This document shows positions 60,600-64,000 of a DNA stretch of 64,000 nucleotides, one piece after another. Location: assembly GCF_001184025.1 (NCBI RefSeq), contig NZ_BBYG01000023.1, positions 124,001 to 188,000 of the forward strand, in the 5' to 3' direction. The number at the start of each line of letters is the position of its first letter. Position 1 is the first letter of the stretch. Under the pieces are notes generated by a model. That model worked only from the letters and a program-made list of their open reading frames with translations, searched no databases and had not been told where the DNA came from. The stretch is from Streptomyces maremycinicus (lineage in GTDB: Bacteria > Actinomycetota > Actinomycetes > Streptomycetales > Streptomycetaceae). A program made the translations under genes and the position numbers.

Positions 60600-61109
60600 A
60601 TGGGGGCATCGAGGCGTATTTGGCTTCTCCCGTTGGTGGCCGCGGCGTCGGTGGGGGCCGTGGCGTGCGAGCCAGGCGGGCTGAGCAGCATGTCCGTGGC
60701 ATACACCACCGACGAGGCCGCGACGGCCGAGATCCAGCGGCGGGACGTGGACGTGCGCTGGCTGACCTGCACGGCCCAGTACGAGGACCAGGAGGGGAAG
60801 GCCGGGACCGTCGCGTCCGTGGACTGCCGCGGGGAGACCGCCGACGGGCGGGACATCACCGTCAAGGGCAAGGTCGCCCGGGCGGTCGACGGAGCCTGTG
60901 TGCGCGGGGATCTCGCCGCCGACGTCGGTGCGAAGCAGCTGTTCCGGGTGAGCGGGCTCGGCGACTGCGAGTCCGCGACGCCGTCGCCGGTGGCCCCGTC
61001 CGGTTCCGACCGGCCCGGCGGCCGGCCGACGGTCACCGTGACCGTCACCGTCACGAAGACCGTCGACGGGGGCGGGGACGGAGGTGGCGGGGGTGGTGGA
61101 AAGAAGTGA
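60600..61109 (+). CDS. putative secreted protein or lipoprotein
   Basis: A 169-aa protein. A basic start (MGASRRIWLL) and hydrophobic core end in GAVACEPGG, a lipobox-like site with weak fit at -3. The mature part has four more Cys (LTCTA, VDCRGE, GACVRG, GDCES), which could form two disulfides. The tail is Val/Thr repeat (TVTVTVTVT) then Gly-rich. Function unknown. No ribosome site is seen before ATG 60600. Confidence 0.65.
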   Translation: MGASRRIWLLPLVAAASVGAVACEPGGLSSMSVAYTTDEAATAEIQRRDVDVRWLTCTAQYEDQEGKAGTVASVDCRGETADGRDITVKGKVARAVDGACVRGDLAADVGAKQLFRVSGLGDCESATPSPVAPSGSDRPGGRPTVTVTVTVTKTVDGGGDGGGGGGGKK

Positions 61110-61142
61110 TCGAAACCCCTGACCTGCGCTCCCGGCGTTGCA

Positions 61143-61154
61143 TACATTGATGCG
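61143..61154 (+). promoter_or_regulatory. promoter and leaderless start of the tricorn gene
   Basis: CTGACC (61119-61124), 18 bp, TACATT (61143-61148), then GATGCG and a GTG start. This is the clearest leaderless promoter in the window. Confidence 0.65.
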
Positions 61155-64000
61155 GTGACACAGCCCGCGACGCCTGCCGCATACCTCCGATACCCCCATC
61201 CGCACGGCGACTCGGTGACCTTCACCGCCGAGGACGACGTGTGGCTGGCCCCCCTCGACGGCGGCCGCGCCTGGCGGGTCAGCGCCGACAACGTGCCGGT
61301 CACCCTGCCGCGGATCTCGCCCGACGGCACCACCGTGGCCTGGACCTCCTCCCGCGACGGCGCCCCCGAGGTGCACATCGCCCCCGTCGACGGCGGCCCG
61401 TCGACCCGGCTGACGTACTGGGGGAGCCGGCAGACCCGGGTGCGGGGCTGGACCCCGGACGGCCGGGTCCTCGCCGTCAGCACCTACGACCAGGCGACCC
61501 TGCGCCGCAGCTGGGCCCGCGCCGTCCCGGTGGACGGCGGCCCCTCGACGACCCTGCCGTACGGGCCGGTCGGCACGGTCGCGCACGGCCCGCACACCGT
61601 CCTGCTGTCCGCGTCGATGGGGCGTGAGGCCGCCCACTGGAAGCGCTACCGGGGCGGCACGGCCGGCAAGTTGTGGATCGACCGGGACGGCGACGGGGAG
61701 TTCGTCCGGCTGCACGCGGGACTCGACGGCAACATCGAGGACCCGGTCTGGGCCGGGGAGCGGCTGGCGTTCCTTTCGGACCACGAGGGCACGGGGGCCC
61801 TGTACTCGTCCCTCGCCGACGGGTCCGACCTGCGGCGGCACACCCCCCTCGACGGCTTCTACGCCCGGCACGCCGCCGGCGACGGTACTCGGGTCGTGTA
61901 CATGTCCGCGGGCGAGCTGTGGCTCCTCGACGACCTGGACGGCGCCGAACCGCGCCGCCTCGACATCCGCCTCGGCGGGCAGCGCACCGACCGCCGCCCG
62001 TACCCCGTGGCCGCCGCCCGGTGGCTGGGCGGGGCCGCGCCCGACCACACCGCGCGGGGCAGCGCCGTGGAGGTGCGCGGTGCCGTCCACTGGGTGACCC
62101 ACCGCGCCGGACCGTCCCGCGCGCTCGCCGCCGAACCCGGCGTCCGGGCCCGGCTGCCGCGCACCTTCCGCACGGAGGGCGAGGAGTGGGTCGTGTGGGT
62201 GACGGACGCCGAGGGGGAGGACGCGCTGGAGTTCGCCCCGGCCACCGGGACCGCGCCCGGCGCCACCGCGCGCCGGCTCGCCGCCGGACGGCTCGGGCGG
62301 GTCCTGGAACTCGCCATGGCGCCCGACGGCAGCCGGGCCGCCGTGGCCGCGCACGACGGGCGGCTGCTCCTCGTCGAACGGGAGACCGGTGAGGTCCGCG
62401 AGGTCGACAGCAGCCCCGACGGCGACGTGTCCGACCTGGTCTTCTCACCCGACTCCGCCTGGCTGGCCTGGTCGCACCCCGGGCCGCGCCCGCTGAGCCA
62501 GCTCAAGCTCGCCAACGTCACCGACCTGTCGGTCACCGAGGCGACCCCACTGCGCTTCCGGGACTACGCGCCCGCCTTCACCCTCGACGGCAAGCACCTC
62601 GCGTTCCTCTCCACGCGCGCCTTCGACCCCGTCTACGACGAGCACGTCTTCGACCTCTCCTTCGTGGCCGGGGCCCGCCCGCACCTCATCACCCTCGCGG
62701 CGACGACCCCGTCCCCCTTCGGACCGCAGCGGCACGGCAGGCCCTTCGACGCCCCCGACAAGGACGAGACGCCCGACAGCGAGGGCACCCCGGCCACCCG
62801 CATCGACCTCGAAGGCCTCGCCGACCGGATAGTCCCCTTCCCGGTGGAGGCCGGCCGGTACTCCGGGCTCACCGCGGCGAAGGACGGCGTGCTCTGGCTG
62901 CGCCACCCCGTGCGCGGTGTCCTCGGCGCCTCCCGGGCCACCCCGGACGACCCCGACCCGCACACCGAGCTGGAGCGCTACGACCTCGCCCAGCAGCGCA
63001 TCGAACACCTCGCGGCCGACGCCGACGGCTTCGAGGTCAGCGGCGACGGCAAGCGGCTGCTGCTGTGGACCGACGGCAAGCTCAAGGTCGTCCCGAGCGA
63101 CCGGCGCGCCTCCGGCGACGAGGACAGCGACAGCAACATCACCGTCGACCTCGGCCGGGTCCGCCGTACCGTCGACCCGGCCGCCGAGTGGCGGCAGATG
63201 TACGACGAGACCGGCCGCGTCATGCGGGACAACTTCTGGCGGCCCGACCTGGGCGGTGTCGACTGGGACGGCGTCCTCGACCGCTACCGCCCGGTGCTGG
63301 ACCGGCTCGCCACCCACGACGACCTCGTCGACCTGCTGTGGGAGGTGCACGGCGAACTCGGCACCTCGCACGCCTACGTCACCCCGCGCGGCGGGCGCGG
63401 CGGCCGGCAGGGCCTGCTGGGCGCCGACATCTCCCTTCACCCGGACGGCAGTTGGCGCATCGACCGGGTCCTGCCCTCGGAGACCTCCGACCCCGACGCG
63501 CGCTCCCCGCTGGCCGCGCCCGGCGTCGCGGTGCGGCCCGGTGACGCCGTCGTCGCCGTCGGCGGGCAGCCCGTCGACCCGGTCACCGGACCCGGACCGC
63601 TGCTCGTCGGGACCGCGGGCAAGGTCGTCGAGCTGACGATCTCCCCGTCGGGCGGGGGCGAGCCGCGGCACGCCGTCGTCGTCCCCGTCGCGGACGAGGA
63701 GGCGCTGCGCTACCACGCGTGGGTCTCGGACCGGCGGGCGTACGTGCACGAGGCCTCCGGCGGCCGTCTCGGATATCTCCACGTGCCCGACATGCAGGCG
63801 CCCGGATGGGCCCAGATCCACCGGGACCTGCGGGTCGAGGTCGCCCGCGAGGGGCTGATCGTGGACGTCCGGGAGAACCGGGGCGGGCACACCTCCCAGC
63901 TGGTCGTCGAGAAGCTCGCCCGGCGCATCGTCGGCTGGGACCTGCCCCGCGGGATGCGGGCGTCCAGCTATCCGGAGGACGCGCCCCGGGGGCCCGTCGT
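61155..64000 (+). CDS. tricorn protease homologue (S41), partial at window edge
   Basis: An open frame of 948 codons runs from GTG 61155 to the end of the window; the stop lies outside. It starts VTQPATPAAYLRYPHPHGDSVTF. The first 300 residues have beta-propeller repeats (DDVWLAPLDGG, PRISPDGTTVAWTS, EVHIAPVDGG, LWIDRDGDGEFVRLHAG); a second propeller follows. Near residue 790 is a PDZ-like segment (GVAVRPGDAVVAVGGQPVD). The last 80 residues begin the peptidase domain (YLHVPDMQAPGW, LIVDVRENRGG). The catalytic Ser lies beyond the edge. Tricorn trims peptides from the proteasome; actinobacteria also have a proteasome. The start lies 6 nt after TACATT with no ribosome site. Confidence 0.9.
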   Translation, partial: MTQPATPAAYLRYPHPHGDSVTFTAEDDVWLAPLDGGRAWRVSADNVPVTLPRISPDGTTVAWTSSRDGAPEVHIAPVDGGPSTRLTYWGSRQTRVRGWTPDGRVLAVSTYDQATLRRSWARAVPVDGGPSTTLPYGPVGTVAHGPHTVLLSASMGREAAHWKRYRGGTAGKLWIDRDGDGEFVRLHAGLDGNIEDPVWAGERLAFLSDHEGTGALYSSLADGSDLRRHTPLDGFYARHAAGDGTRVVYMSAGELWLLDDLDGAEPRRLDIRLGGQRTDRRPYPVAAARWLGGAAPDHTARGSAVEVRGAVHWVTHRAGPSRALAAEPGVRARLPRTFRTEGEEWVVWVTDAEGEDALEFAPATGTAPGATARRLAAGRLGRVLELAMAPDGSRAAVAAHDGRLLLVERETGEVREVDSSPDGDVSDLVFSPDSAWLAWSHPGPRPLSQLKLANVTDLSVTEATPLRFRDYAPAFTLDGKHLAFLSTRAFDPVYDEHVFDLSFVAGARPHLITLAATTPSPFGPQRHGRPFDAPDKDETPDSEGTPATRIDLEGLADRIVPFPVEAGRYSGLTAAKDGVLWLRHPVRGVLGASRATPDDPDPHTELERYDLAQQRIEHLAADADGFEVSGDGKRLLLWTDGKLKVVPSDRRASGDEDSDSNITVDLGRVRRTVDPAAEWRQMYDETGRVMRDNFWRPDLGGVDWDGVLDRYRPVLDRLATHDDLVDLLWEVHGELGTSHAYVTPRGGRGGRQGLLGADISLHPDGSWRIDRVLPSETSDPDARSPLAAPGVAVRPGDAVVAVGGQPVDPVTGPGPLLVGTAGKVVELTISPSGGGEPRHAVVVPVADEEALRYHAWVSDRRAYVHEASGGRLGYLHVPDMQAPGWAQIHRDLRVEVAREGLIVDVRENRGGHTSQLVVEKLARRIVGWDLPRGMRASSYPEDAPRGPV

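Overview
The window is very GC-rich with strong third-position G/C bias, uses many GTG starts and has actinobacterial gene families throughout. Gene content and order (rplU-rpmA-obgE, proB, proA, nadD, rsfS, leuS, comEA-comEC-holA, rpsT/lepA, hemW, hrcA-dnaJ-rsmE) point to a Streptomyces core chromosome region. From memory, the order resembles the S. coelicolor region around SCO2500-SCO2600; I could not check this. I see no insertion sequence, prophage, CRISPR array, rRNA or origin.

Positions 1-13.8 kb hold the core genes rplU-rpmA-obgE embedded in genes that look like cell-wall glycopolymer biosynthesis and decoration. Upstream, on the minus strand, are a hexapeptide acetyltransferase and a secreted (Tat) glucuronyl C5-epimerase-like protein with wall-binding-like repeats. 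Downstream are a phoD remnant, a sulfotransferase, a fused cytidylyltransferase/short-chain dehydrogenase of the CDP-ribitol type, a membrane TagF-like polyol-phosphate polymerase, a family 2 glycosyltransferase and a polysaccharide pyruvyl transferase. Together they could build and modify a polyol-phosphate or uronate polymer. That is inference.

Positions 13.9-24.7 kb hold proline synthesis (proB, proA), two adjacent single-pass membrane proteins sharing a cytoplasmic motif, an M48 metalloprotease, two tiny membrane proteins, nadD, an LCP/LytR_C-type protein with a Tyr-rich tail, rsfS and a histidine phosphatase. Positions 24.8-28.2 kb are bounded by two identical tRNA-Ala(GGC) genes that enclose an XRE regulator, a divergent DHA2 exporter and two zinc-ribbon microproteins. 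Positions 28.4-31.3 kb hold a two-gene redox unit: a diheme-b-like membrane protein and a NuoF-ferredoxin fusion.

Positions 31.5-45.8 kb hold leuS behind a candidate leucine leader peptide and attenuator, a small membrane protein, degV, comEA-comEC, holA, rpsT and lepA. Positions 46-55.5 kb hold a long-chain acyl-CoA synthetase, a SpoIIE-type phosphatase with an internal anti-sigma-like ATPase domain, a Tat-lipoprotein Dyp peroxidase, hemW, a 0.7 kb minisatellite tract, a DUF3097 protein and a metallo-beta-lactamase-fold protein. Positions 55.5-64 kb hold the CIRCE-controlled hrcA-dnaJ pair, a nitronate monooxygenase-like gene, rsmE, small genes and the start of a tricorn-protease homologue cut by the window edge.

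Three themes recur: apparent leaderless genes with a -10 hexamer 6-7 nt before the start codon, strong hairpin terminators between units, and short-unit tandem repeats in gene borders that in places run in frame through genes (comEC, the SpoIIE-type phosphatase).
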